Shown here piece by piece: positions 1 to 11,825 of a DNA stretch of 64,000 bases (the stretch's first letter is position 1; every line of letters begins with the position of its first letter). A program made the position numbers and the translations under genes. The DNA is from Serilophus lunatus (Eukaryota > Chordata > Aves > Passeriformes > Eurylaimidae): the NCBI GenBank assembly GCA_013399895.1, contig VXBA01001643.1, positions 1,019,710 through 1,083,709 of the forward strand, read 5' to 3'. The notes beneath the pieces were generated by a model. That model was given only the letters and a program-made list of their open reading frames with translations. It searched no databases and was not told where the DNA came from.

Positions 1-1384
1 TCGCACGCTTCTCCTGCCGCCCCAGCCCCGCAGCACTTCACCTCCACATCCCGCTGAGGACCACAGCCGGTGGGCTCAGCTCCTGCTGCCCCGGGCCGGG
101 CTCTCCAGCCCCGCTCACCCCTCCTTTGGGGCAGTTTTTAAGCCATCAGAACGGAGCATCCCAGGAGTCCCAGGAGCCACCAGCCCTGTTCTCCGAGGTG
201 CAGAGCAGCAGGACCGGTGGAGGAGGCAGTGCCAGGCACTGCAGCTTCCCAGCATCTTTCCTGAGCAGCCACTCTGGCCCATGGGCTGGAGCACCTTCCC
301 CAGCAGCTCGTGGCCACACCACCATCCCCACTGGCCTCCCCTCAGCCGCTGACCACGGTCGTGGTGGCCACCACAACCATCCGTCCCCCCACACCCGTGT
401 CCTGAGCCCATCCCACCTGCTCAGCTTCTCCAGGGATGACCTGCCACACTGATCCCACCAGTTCAGCATCCCCAGAGACAACCAGCCACCCCAGGGCTGC
501 CAGCCAGGCTGGGCATGGACCAGCAGAGTGGCTGCTGCAGAGAGATTGATTTTGCTTCACAAATAACATGCTTTGCACATCTATAACAAACCTCACCCTG
601 CAGCAAGACCAATCTTCGAGGGTGGGTCGCCTCATTTAGTTGCTTAACTCATCCCAAGTGATGCAGACTCACTCCATGACCACACAAGTTCTCTCACACT
701 GTGGACAGGAGGGAGATGTTGGTTTGGCTGGTAGGGTCTGTAAAAACTGTTTTCTTGGGAAAAAAAGCAGGAATTCCAGCACAAAATGATGCAGCACAAG
801 TCAAAAAACATTTAAGGGAAACCAAGACAGCCGTGAATTTGGGACATTAAAAACACAGAGGCAGGAATTAAGTGGTAATAGATGCTATTCTTGGCTCCAA
901 ATCTGACTTTGCTCATGGCTTTTGTCAATTAAGAGCTCTCGGCCTCGGTCCTTCCCATGCAGAAGGAGGAGGTGACCCTTTAAGTGGTTATTTCCCAGAG
1001 GCACAAGTCCTTCACATCGGGGTCTCCACAAGTAATGACAAACAAGACTGGACTGTCTTCCCACCGTGTCTGGAGCTGTGACCAGCAGGGGAACCTGGGG
1101 CTCTCCACCAAGGTGGGGTTGGGGGGTCAGGCTCTGCTCCTGGTCCTGCGGAGCCTCCAGGCGGAGCAGGGAAAGGTGGGCAGCCCAAATCCCACACCTC
1201 ACCCAACCTTCCTTGGAGAGATCCCTGCATTGCACAGAACCGAGCGACGGCGCCTTTATCCCCCCCCACACCCCACTTAGGATTTGGGAAATGGGGATGG
1301 GAGACGGGGCAAAAAGGGCCGGGAATTCTCAGTTCTTCCCCTGCCCCGAGGTTGGATCTCCCAAACCCCGCAGGCAAAGGGCAG
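1..1384. other. Unique sequence, no gene recognised
   Basis: Unique, fairly C-rich sequence. Open frames of about 70-130 codons occur on both strands and overlap one another, with no domain, no repeat signature and no convincing splice-site pair. I see no interspersed repeat. The right part grades into the CpG-retaining block that starts near 1,385. Confidence 0.6.
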
Positions 1385-2290
1385 CAGCCAGCAGGTGCAA
1401 TGAATAAATATCCCGGCAGAAATCAATCTGGAGAGGGGGAAGGGAAGGAATATAGATATCGGGCATCCCGCCCCCCGCCTCCAGCCCCCGGCAGGACACG
1501 CAGGCAGACACACACACACTAATCCGGGGGATTTGGCCGTCATATGACATGCCCGCTCCGGCCGAGGGAGGGGATTTAAGGCACGCCTCTCCTTTCACGC
1601 CAGGAAAGGATTTTCATCTCTCAAGAGCACAATGAGGGGGGAAGGAAGGAGGAAAGGAGGGGGGGGGAAAAATAGAGGAAAAAAAAAAAAGAAAAAGGCC
1701 AATCAAGCCGGGATCAGCTGTGGGCTGGGCTGCTGCAGGTCTGCTTGTCCCAGAGGGGGGTGCGGGGAGACATATTGGGCCGTGTGGGAAACCCACAGTC
1801 TCAGCTTCTCACACATTGTTCTCCTGCCCGGCTCCCCCCAGCCCCCAGCCAAAGCCGTTAATGCCACAAAAGATACTTTGCCCATTGTGCCGGGGACAGC
1901 TGAGAGGATAGAGTTAGCCTTACACAGCTTTCCTGCCTCCCTCTCCCGCTGGAGAGGGGAAGAGGGGACAGGGCAATCAAAATGGAGAGTTTGATGCTCA
2001 CCATACAAAAGAATTAAATCCACTTAGGCCCCTTTCTCGCTAATCTCGGACTGTGGGGGGTTAAATATGGTTACATTTTCATTAGGTACTAATAGCAAAA
2101 GGGCAGCTAATGGTAGCACAGACCGCCGCATTGTCATGCAGATGGCCCCGCAAAGGGCTCCCCGGCCCGGCTGCGGCGCGATGGCATCCCCGGAGTGGGA
2201 AATTGTGTCACTCGGCATTGTCGGCGCTGAATTCCATCAATGCGAAAAGTCATGTTTCCTCCGCCGAAAGGAAACAAGTTAAAACGCCCG
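1385..2290. promoter_or_regulatory. Candidate conserved non-coding regulatory block
   Basis: About 900 bases of high-complexity, repeat-free sequence with many retained CpG dinucleotides, unlike its flanks. AT-rich homeodomain-type cores (TTAAAT, CATTAG, CTAAT) are interspersed with GC-rich stretches between about 2,050 and 2,290. A POU/octamer-like ATGCAGAT lies at 2,136-2,143. A short CA run (about 1,510-1,522) and a homopurine tract (1,634-1,698) sit inside it. This texture is typical of vertebrate developmental enhancers or the edge of a CpG-island promoter. That is inference from composition, because no alignment was possible. I see no coding frame supported across the block. Confidence 0.45.
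1634..1698 (+). repeat. Homopurine tract
   Basis: Positions 1,634-1,672 are 39 consecutive purines (G-rich then A-rich). After a single T at 1,673, 25 more purines follow to 1,698, including a run of 12 or more A. Long polypurine/polypyrimidine tracts can form intramolecular triplex (H-DNA) and are common length-polymorphic sites in birds. Whether this one forms a triplex is not visible from sequence. Confidence 0.75.
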
Positions 2291-5200
2291 GGGAGGGGTG
2301 GAGGTGGCGGGGAGGCACCTGGAACCCTCCGGCACAAGGAGATGCTCAGGGCCAGGGGGCTGCTGCTTTAGGGGTCGCTCGCCGTGCAATCAATTCAGTG
2401 GCCACAAGCCACTAGATCTGAAATGCAGGTGGTTCAGGGCAGTTTCTGCTGCCCGGGTACCGGGAGGATGCTCGTCCCCCTTCCCTTGGGACGGACCCCT
2501 GCTCCAGGGACACCCACCGTGATTTTGGCCAAGGTCACGGCAGATCTAAAAGCCGTTTTCACCCTCGAGCTTTTTAAGCGCTGTTTGCAGCCAGGTCAGC
2601 CTCGCTGGGGGCTGACACTGCCCTCGCTTCCACTGGGCTGGAAACTGCAGATTCCCCAGGGCCTGGAGCAGGGAGGAGCACCCTGCGGGGCTGTGGCCAC
2701 TCGGGCTGCCTGTGATCACTGCTGGGATGGCAGCTCTCCCCTTCCATCCTCTCCCTACCACCCCAGCAGACCGAGCTGCTGTTTTCCCTTCATCTCCCCC
2801 CTTCCTGTCACAGGTTGCATCAAAGGCTCAGGCTCGGATCAGCACTTGTGCACTGGATCTGGTGCACACACACGCTGGGGTGTCTGTGGAACAATGAGCG
2901 TTCCCAGCAAAGCACAAGTGACACGGTCAGTGCAACAGGTGTCATTCCCTTGCTGGAAGCCCAACCCCTACAGTCTCTTTAGCTTCAGGTGATTAATGAT
3001 GGTGTCTCAGCTGAAGGAGTGTTATCCCTTGGAGACCAGCAGCTCCAGAGGGATCCCAAACCACTCAGGGCTTCACCAGCAACACCAAAAATCGCTCATT
3101 TGGGTGCCTTGGCTAAATGCTCACGCTGAAGAAGAGCAGACCGAAAACACCTCCCTGGGTATATTTTATAAGGTGAGAGCACTCTGGGATATTTTGTCTT
3201 AGGGTGTTTGAAGAGAGACCCACAACCCAAATAGTCAGGGAAGTTCTGTCCTTTCCCCCACAGCAACTGGCACAAAGGTAAAAATCCATCACTCGGGAAC
3301 ACGCAGCAGCTGCAGCAAAAGCCAAGTTAAACAAGAGCAAGGTCAGCACCGAGATGGTGCAGCCAATAACTGTAAAGAGGAGGAAACTGGTGACACAGGC
3401 AGAGTTCAGGCCCCTACAACACCAGCCCCATGCAGTCAGAGCCCCCAGAGACCTGAATCCTCGTCCCAGTCCTGCTGTGGAGCAGCACCATGACATCAAA
3501 CACGACCACCTTCTCTTGTTTGCAAAATGGATCTTGGGGAAGGGGCTGGAGGACCCTCAGCCTCTCTGCCAGGAGCTCAAAACCTCACTCAGAGGAAGAA
3601 CCAGGAAGGGGCATATTTCAATTAAAAGAATTATTTCCCCCTCCCTGTGCAGCACTGGCAGAGGTCACTTGCCTGATGTGACTCACTTTGCCCAGCACCC
3701 TCCTGTCGCAGCTCTGCAGACCAAGGACAGACAAACTGTGCATCTGCATAACACACAAGTGCAAATTTCCTGACAAACCCCAACACCAGGTCTGCCTCGC
3801 CTGACTGCCAGAGACCAAATCTCAGCCAAGTTTCCTGCAAGCCTTGCTGAGTTTTGCAAGCTTGGAGTCCTTGGAGAGTCGCATTTTCACGCTTCTCTCC
3901 GTAACCTTCAGAGTCAGAGCTTGAGTCTGTACAAAAGCTGAGATTCCTGATCCTCTGCAGACAAGAGTTTTTAGGGAGAAAGCAAGAGCAGGGGAATCCA
4001 TGAAGATTAGCTTTCTGCAGTATGGCACATCACTCAGATTCCCTGATGTCCACCAGGCTTGAGCTGAAATACGGTGGCATCATTCCCTTCAGCAAGAGTT
4101 TGAATAGGACATGCTCTTCTGCCTTCATCTCTCTACACACACCTTGGGTGCATTTTACACCTCTGATAATGTCAAATTTTGTTGACACTGCCCAGAAAGA
4201 CTTAAAAGTTTCTTGACAGTGAGACAGACAGATGGATGGATGGACAGCACGTCTCCAACCCCACTTCCCTAGGACAGCCTCCATGGAATAGCATGTTGTG
4301 CAACAACCATGATAACATCTTGACAGCTCGCACCAACTTTTTTCTGGTTTTGGGGAGAGCTGTGCTGTTGCAATCCAGGCTCAGGGTTAAGAGCTGGAGT
4401 TCTGGAAAGCTCATCTCTACGAGGAGTGTCAAGGAGAGGCATCACATCCTACAGGCACCCAGGAGGGGCAGGAGGCTCCTCCAAGAGCAGCTCCACTGGA
4501 GCAGCTCCAGTGGTTTACGCAGCTGATGATCTGTTCTGGCCCAAAATGTTTATTGTTTCCCAGCAAAGTTGTACTAGAAGCACAACAACAAAGCAGAATT
4601 CAACAGCCAGAGTTTAACACGTGTTATTTTTCACTCCTGCACCTCAGGACATTCTGGCACTAACATTCGCCAGGACCACTCAGTTGGCTTCCTTCAACCT
4701 GATAGTGCAAAAAAAAAAAAAGGAGGGAGGGGGCAGAAATCAAAACCTCACCAGCAATGGGAACCACTTTCAAGAGGAAGCTGCTTTTGGAAACCCAGCC
4801 ACGTCCAAAAATTACACCCGGTCTCGGCAATTACGAGAAGTAAAACATTAAAAAGCATGAGGCAAAGTACATTTGCATGCTAAAAGCTCCCTTCCATGGG
4901 GCTGGGAGGCTGTATCCAACAACAAAGCAGAAAACTTGCCTCTCCAAAGACATGTTAACCCTGCTGTCACACCCCCCTCCCAGCTCACCCCCCAAAGGCT
5001 GGGGGGGTGCAGAGGGTGCAGCCATGGCACCAGGCACCTTGGACATGGACCTGGAGGGCTCCTCAAACTTGCTGGACAAGCAAAGCTGGAAGGGTTAATC
5101 CATGCTCAGTCATCCCCATCTCAGCTCAGCCCCTGGGGCTTCACGGGGAGAGGGGCGCCGGGAAGTTTTCACGAAGGGATGGATTTCTGGAAAGTGGTGT

Positions 5201-8068
5201 TCCTGCAAACTCAGCCTAGTTCTGCACTCCCTGCTGCAAAAACAGGTTTGAGTTGACTTCAGAGGCCACAGGTGGGCAAGTTACCTGAAGGCCATGAGGA
5301 GGAAACTCCTACATCCGCTCCAAAAGCACAAGCCTTCAGCCAGCCAAGGAGGGAGGGGGGCAGGAGAGCCTCCTCCGGGGTAGGGTTTCACCTGCAAACA
5401 CAGCTTCGTGCTCAAAACATGAGCTGACAGGAGGCTCTGAGCCAAAATCCTGGGAGAGGCAAACTGAAAGCCCCGATCAGAGCTTTCTAAACCTCAGGCA
5501 GAGGAGCAGGCAGAGAGCAGGGCTCTCCTTTGAGGACTATCTGCAGAAAGCAGGAGCATGTCCCACCACCACTTCCCCATCCTAATCTCTTGTCTCAGCA
5601 CATAGATCCTTGATCCTGCAATCTTGCCCTGGCTGTACTTCTCCATTCCTCTCCCTCACAGGCAGAGTCACCCACAGGTTTAACTGGGAACCCACCCAGT
5701 CTCCACAGCACTGCAAGGATGAGGTACTTCACTGATAAAGCATTTTCTTGCACAGGGTTTGAGACCATGACTAGAGTTCATGAGCTAAAACAGGGACCTC
5801 CCAAAGCACCTCGAGCTCTGGGAGCACCTAGAGAAGTAATTGATTTACAGGGCATCTGAGAGCAGGTGGGGATAGGAAAATAAGGGGCACATCCAAAGCT
5901 TGTTCAATAAAAATTCAACCCAATTTCCACATAAGTCAAGGGGGGAAACTTGCAAATGACAGGTTGGAAGAGAAATGGAGCTTTTTGAACTTGAGGAGGT
6001 CATCAGGTACTGGACAGTGACCCTGGATGTCCAACCTCCTGCTTCCTGGGTGTTACAGAGCAGATGAAATGCTTGAAATCACCTGACAGCCCATTTCCCA
6101 AAGGTATCAAATCTCAGTTTCATGGCAGAAATGGCAAAGGATTAATCTCTAAGTCAACAGTTGTGCTGCCAACCTCCACTCCAGGACACCACAGCAGTGG
6201 GATGAGGTCTCCTTACTCACTCCTCTCCCTCCCAAGGCCCAGCCACAGGTTAACACACACCCCCCAATGCTCCTGAAAATGGGCAACCTCTTAAAATGAC
6301 CCACACAGAAAACTCTCAGCACAGAGATTCCTTCTGATTCCTCTGTTTAGAACCTCAACTTCAGATATAAATTAATTTTCTGTTAGAGAAGTGGTGGAAA
6401 GGAGCAAGTTGGAGACGAAGAGGGGAAACAACCCTCCAGAGACCTCGAGCTTGGAAGACAGACAACATGCCTGCAAGCTGGTGTTGCAATGGGCAGGAGT
6501 GACAAAGCAATAAATATATTGCACACCTAATTTTGATCAAGCAAAGGCATTTCTGGATTCAGTGCAAAAGAAGGGCTCTCCTTGAGGAAAGCTCATTAGG
6601 AGTCCTCACCAGCCCAGTACCTTCCCCCTCAATAACAACAATAACAAAAAAAAAAAAGCAGGGCATGTTCTTTTGAAGGTTGTTTTCTTTCATCCCTCTT
6701 TCACCCCCCGTTGATCTCCTCTTCAGCATTTGTGGGCTGTTACCTCCGGCTGAGGGAGCAGGCTGGGAGCCAGGAGCTCCTGCTCCTGCCAGGGCCCCCG
6801 GACACATCCCAGCCCTCTGTCCTGCCTCGTCCCAGCCCTGCTCCGTCACCTCGGGGACATCTGGAGCCCCTGCCAGGCGAGAGGGCCTGGGAAATCCAGC
6901 CCACCCCAATTACAGCTCACATCCACTGCATGGCAACAGGCAGGGCGGTGCTGGGACAGCTTCCCCCGGGAAGGCTTGGTAGGGATGGAGGTTTCTGTCC
7001 AGGGAACACAAAGGAGAAGGGCTGGGAGAGTTTAAGTGGCTCTTTTGTTGTCGTTGAGGTTTTTTCTTTGATTTTTTTCTTAGGATTTTTTGGTTCACTA
7101 CAAGACAAACGGTGCCCCATCACAACCTAAACTATCTCTGACCCTCACGGATAAGAAGTGAGCTGGGCTGGATGCTGAACATGGTTATTGTTGGAATATC
7201 CACCAATGCAGAGACACAGAGAGTTTTTAGCTGCTTGCTGGGCTCAGTTTTTGTCCAGCCAAGCTTATCTAAGATTGCATCATGGAGCCACATCCTAGAG
7301 CTGGGCACCAACAGAAGGTCTTGGAGGTGGATTCACCAGACAGGTGGTGGGGTCTGCAAAGCCTTTTCCACTCCACCTCCCCAGTGAACCCTGCCAGCAG
7401 CTGTGTCTTGACCCCGTTCACTTCCAGCCTTGATGCAGCCATTTCCCAGCTCCAGGTGACCACATCCAACCCTTCCCAACCCCAGGAATCAGAGGCAATC
7501 AGGGCTCATGAGTGAATTAACACCTTATCCAAGGGCTCATCATATAAAAGTCCCAGCACCAGCCCAGAGAGGGCATCCTTCATTTAGATCACAGCTCAGC
7601 CAGGCTGGGGATCTCAAAGGAGGCTCTGGAAGATGCACAAGGACTATTTTTGCTTTGCTCAGCCTTTTCCACAGGGAAGGGCAAAGCTCCTGCTCCAAAC
7701 TCATCGTGTTCCCCGTGTATTTTACTGCTCTAAATGGTGAGGGCAAGGCAAAAAGCAGCTCAGAGCCAGGACAAGAGAGAACGACAATCCCTGCCCCCAG
7801 AGCACTTATAAACTCGAGAGACAAGATGTAACATGAGGAGGAAACAGGCTGGAGGCCAGAGGGGATGCCATAAAAATAGGATGTTTTAGAACCTCTTTGC
7901 TGTGGGCATAAATCACCGCCCATCTCTCCCCTGATCTCAGAGTGCAGAGCAAGAACTCATCCAAACCAAACCCACACCTCGAACCAGAGCAGCAAAACTC
8001 ATCCATGGTGCAAAGGAGATGGGGGAAAAAGGGTGTCTGAGCCCTGGGTACCCACGGGGCTGGAGGCA
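2291..8068. other. Unique sequence, no gene recognised
   Basis: About 5.8 kb without a recognisable interspersed repeat or exon. Simple sequence is limited to a (GATG) run of about 3 copies at 4,231-4,243, A13 at 4,709-4,721 and A11 near 6,647. The longest open frame (2,384-2,992 plus, 202 codons) has no recognisable domain and is overlapped by several others. A minus-strand frame at 3,113-3,499 has a hydrophobic stretch but no family resemblance. Composition is mixed, with no CpG island. It is probably intergenic or intronic. Confidence 0.55.
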
Positions 8069-8145
8069 AAGGGACTTGATTCTCTCTGGCCAGAGGGTTC
8101 AGTGGCAGAGCCAGGAATTGACTCCTGGTCTCCCAAAGCTTTGGT
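8069..8145 (+). mobile_element. MIR/CORE-SINE-like fragment
   Basis: The segment follows the 3' half of the MIR consensus in order: a 'gggacttg' block, then 'cagtggcagagccaggaatt' (consensus: agtggcagagccgggattcgaac), then 'ctcctggtctcccaaagctt'. MIR-type SINEs are ancient and usually badly eroded in birds, so a stretch this readable is notable. It could also be another CORE-SINE with the same tRNA-derived body. It is not a functional tRNA because the fold is not preserved. Confidence 0.55.
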
Positions 8146-8329
8146 GAAAAGACCCTTCCTCTCCTCTCCCAGTGCTGCCTGCAGAGGAGGGTAAAATCCT
8201 CCTTACATCAGCAAGGCTTAAATAAATCCAACTCCTCCCCAAGGCATGTTTGTCACCTCTCCTTCCTCCCTCTTCATCCCACCTTCCTCATTCCGCTCAC
8301 AAATCTAAGATGGCAAAGAAGGGATTTTT

Positions 8330-8341
8330 CCCCCCCCCCCC
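8330..8341 (+). repeat. Poly-C run (12)
   Basis: An uninterrupted C12 run follows a short T run. It is a simple repeat with likely length variation, and it marks the left border of the AT-rich candidate regulatory block. Confidence 0.9.
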
Positions 8342-8369
8342 ACAAGAAGGAAAAAGAGGAAAAGGTTGA

Positions 8370-8640
8370 GGGGAAGCGGCATCTTATTTCAAATAAACAA
8401 ACCAAATTTACTGCCGGACACATCCCGAAGCCCTTGGCCCAGGCTGGCAAACTGCAGCCCCGATGTAATAAGCACATAAATAAAGTTTACAGCTAAACTG
8501 GCCTGACCCAGTATTGCCCCGAGGTGCAGGAGCAGTATCTTGTCATTAGTATGCAGAACACATCCCCTTAATGTCTGCTCATTTGTTCTCAGCCCACTCG
8601 GCTCTATAAATCTCCACAAAGGGCAAGGCTGGGCTGCGGG
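8370..8640. promoter_or_regulatory. Candidate AT-rich regulatory element
   Basis: High-complexity, repeat-free block with closely packed factor-like sites: a forkhead-type AAATAAACAAACC at 8,391-8,403, 'aataaagtttacag' near 8,477, several TAAT cores (near 8,467, 8,546 and 8,571) and a CTATAAAT at 8,603-8,610. The right side becomes GC-rich. It resembles a conserved enhancer rather than repeat-derived DNA. The TATA-like string has no supporting initiator or exon, so I do not call a promoter. Confidence 0.4.
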
Positions 8641-9265
8641 GGAGCTGCGGGAGCGGGGCCAGGGGGATGGGAATCGCCTCCTGTCCCGCTTCCAGCCGGA
8701 GCAGCACGGGCTTCGCAGGAATTTCTCTTCCCTTCCTTCCACCGGAGCCCATGGGAGAAGGATGGGCAGCTGGGAAGTGCCCGCACTTGCCCGGGGAAGG
8801 GGAATGGAATGAACTGGTCTTTGTGTGTCAGCACAGGTCCAAGTGCTCCTGGCACGGCAGGACACCTCTGGGGCTGCTCCCAGCTGGGATGGACACAAAC
8901 ACAGCTCGGAAAAGGAGGAATTCAACAATATTTTCCCTTTTTTTGTGTGTGTGTTGTTTCGCAGTGGTTTAAATCATCATGCAGCCTTTACAGATGTTCT
9001 CACCCGCCAACATCCCGCACAGCACAGGGTACATCCCTTCCCCAGAACTTCTCTGGAAACCCCTCATCCACAACAGAACCTTATTGGAGATCCACTAAAG
9101 CTCTGTCAGAGGCTCTGGGCTACACACAGGGGACCTGGTGTGGGCAGCAAGGTTGGAGAGAATTCCTGCCTGGACAGTAGCACCAGGATCAGCACCTCCC
9201 TTTCCTCCAGCACCCCAGTCCAAAGGGAGGTGTGATCTCCCTCCCACATTGCCTGTGACAGGAGG

Positions 9266-9465
9266 ATCATAGAACCATGGAGTGAGTTTGGGTGGGTCTT
9301 GACCTTAAAGACCACCTTGTGTTCCACCCCCTGCCCTGGGCAGGGACACCTCCCACTGTCCCAGGTGGCTCCAACCTGGCCTCGGACACTTCCAGGGATG
9401 GGGCAGCCACAGCTTCTCTGGGCAGCCTGTGCCCGGGCCTCATCACCCTCACAGGGAAGGAGAAC
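9266..9465 (-). mobile_element. CR1 retroposon 3' end fragment
   Basis: Reading the plus strand gives the complement of the avian CR1 3' end: 'atcatagaaccatgg' (terminal ATTCTATG-type repeat), the 'gaccttaaagaccacc' block, 'tgccctgggcagggacacct', and 'cttccagggatggggcagcc'. The element is severely 5'-truncated and has no coding capacity. Bird CR1 copies are normally truncated this way by incomplete reverse transcription. Confidence 0.93.
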
Positions 9466-9897
9466 AAGGTGTCTGATTTACTGTCCCACAGAATCCCAGG
9501 AAAAAAAGCAGCTGCATCCCTTCAGTGCTCTGCACAAAACTTCTGTACAGGGAAATATTAGCCACCCTTCTCTGTCATCAGCCTTGTTGGGATCTCCCCC
9601 ATACAAGATTTATTGTCTGAAAACAAAAGAAAAAACAGGAAAGAATGAGGCAAAGCAGCCACCCAGCAGATCAAACATCTGGGCAGCAGAGAAGGAACCT
9701 CAGTAGAAGGTACCAAGGGGAAAAGCATCCACAGCAATCTGATGGCTCAGGAATTGGATTTCTGGTACAAAAATCATCGTTTTCAAGCCCTCAGTGCAGC
9801 CCACCCTCATCACAATCTTAAGCTGCTCTATCCTTAGTGTTCAGGGTCTTCTGCTGTGTGGAGGTCAGGGCTCAGGTCAGGACAGGTTAGTTCAGAA

Positions 9898-9975
9898 GAT
9901 CATAAAAGTCACAGAATGGTTTGGGTTGGAAGGGACCTTAAAGATGCTCCCATTGCACCCCCATCTCTGCCCAGT
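9898..9975 (-). mobile_element. CR1 3' end fragment (short)
   Basis: 'cacagaatggtttgggttgg' followed by 'aagggaccttaaagatgctc' is the complement of the CR1 3' terminus. It lies about 430 bases right of another CR1 tail in the same orientation. The match fades after about 80 bases, so the fragment is very short or degraded. Confidence 0.88.
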
Positions 9976-11750
9976 TTTTGCCAGCCTGAGCAAATGCAGG
10001 TGAGTTATTGCAGGCTTGGAAAAAGGCAAAGCCAAACATGTTTCCTGGGCTGTTCTGCATGTGGATGCCCAGAAAACCCCAACTTCAGAAATCCCAATTT
10101 TCCTCCTTTTTTTGACAAAGCCATGCACTCTTTTGGATTCCAAATACTTTCAGTTTTCCTTATGCCTTAAATAATGATGTTTGCAGACACACTAATTTCA
10201 CGTGCTTTGGAATTCTTTCAACACTTGAACACATTTCAGCAGCCCACAGGCACCTCAGCCCCCAAAATAAGATAGAAATAAGACACCTTGAGTAGGAGAT
10301 TAAAGGGCAGAGACTAAACTGAAGCATAATACTTAACCTGCAACTCAAAGCTATGGATGATCCCCAGATTTAAGCCCAGGCGTTGTAACTCCATTCCCTG
10401 CCCGTCCTGCATGCACAGGGTACCTTGAAATCTCCTTTTTAAGCAGCTGAATCAGCAAATCCCATCAGTTCCCACAGCCTTTGCTGCAGACTGGCAACGA
10501 GGAGCTTGAATCCAGCAAACACTGCCACGTGCTGCCGGGATCAGGGCGGAGGGGCAAAGCCTGAGAACATTCCTGATGTCAGGAGCAATCAGGAGGTGCT
10601 AGAAGGTTCCACTGAGACAAAAATGGTGATGAAACTACCAGATATTTCACATCTCATTACACTGGAGGATTTCACTTGAGAACCCCGGAGCCCAGGGGTG
10701 TCGCACACATTCCTGTCCATGAGCAAGATTCTATTTAAACATGGCAAGACCCATCAAATCTCCACTGGTGGAAAGGCAAGTGACCTCTCCTACCTCAGGT
10801 GGGAAAGCAGCACATCCGGCCTCTGATGCATCTCCCAGATACGCCAACTTGTTGGGTGATAAGTGACACGCCATAAATCTGGTTTTTAGCTGAGTTAATT
10901 ACCAGTGTTGTGCTCATGAGTAACACGATAGCGTTTAAGGTGGGGCAGATTTTCCATTACAGAGCCCTGCTTGCATGAATTCCATGATCAGTGTTTTCTG
11001 TGACAGAGCAGAGCCACGCTCCAGACAAGGCTTCCTAACCCCAAACCACCCCTCCCCAGAGCAGAGCAGCCCTCAGCCTTCAGCAGAGGGGCTCCTTCTG
11101 CAGGAGAACATCCCCAGTCACCTCTGCCGGCGCTGCACAAGTTGACCTTGGATAAATTCCATGCCTCTCCAAGCCTTCCCTTTCTGCAACACTGTGCCAC
11201 TTGCATCAACAGCTTTGGCAACACCAGGTGGATTGGAGGGTACTATGCCTAAAAAAATAAGGAAATAATGCAATCCAGGCCAAAGGCTTGAGAGTAATTG
11301 AGTTCGAGGAACGGCGCACTCCTGTTCCCAGCTGGAAATTACTCTGGTTCAACTCCATGGAGCAGCAAGCTGGAGGCTTTGGAACAGGGAAAAGCAGAGC
11401 CCCAACAGGAGGAAAAGTCTCGAGGAGTGAGTACAACGTGGTTTATGGGAACACCTCTCTTCCCCTGTAATCAGACCTCACACAGCTCACACGACCTGTT
11501 GCGTTTCCAACGGAGCAGAACCCACGGAATCAAACCTGGTTCTCATCTAAGAGGCTGCTGTTCCAAAACTTGCAGGTGGGTTCAGTGGAACCTGCATCAG
11601 GGCTCAGTGGAGAGTTTTGCTTAACAACCATCTAGAGGCAAAAAACCCATGTGATGCCCTAAAATGTCCATGAAAGGTTTTGCACAAAAATCACAGCACA
11701 AGGAGCAACAGGAAAACCCTGCAGACACAGACATGGAAGCCCAGGTCAGC
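9976..11750. other. Unique sequence, no gene recognised
   Basis: Mixed-composition unique DNA. No open frame here has a recognisable domain, and no simple repeat or CpG island is seen. The nearest repeats are the CR1 tails on either side. Confidence 0.55.
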
Positions 11751-11825
11751 TCATGGAATACCCCAGGTTGGAAGGACCCACAAGGACCATCGAGCCCAAC
11801 TCCTGGCCCTGCACAGCCCCGAGGA
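11751..11825 (-). mobile_element. CR1-like 3' fragment, divergent subfamily
   Basis: 'ccccaggttggaaggaccca' then 'caaggaccatcgagcccaac' and 'tcctggccctgcacag' match the complement of an alternative avian CR1 3' end, the 'caagg..catcgagtccaactcctggccctgcac' type. The terminal octamer repeat is eroded ('catggaata'). Confidence 0.75.

Noticed and set aside
8069..8145. tRNA gene
   Set aside because: The resemblance is to the tRNA-derived body of a SINE; no cloverleaf or intact A and B boxes.
8603..8610. TATA box promoter
   Set aside because: The CTATAAAT string alone is not enough in AT-rich sequence, with no initiator or exon downstream.
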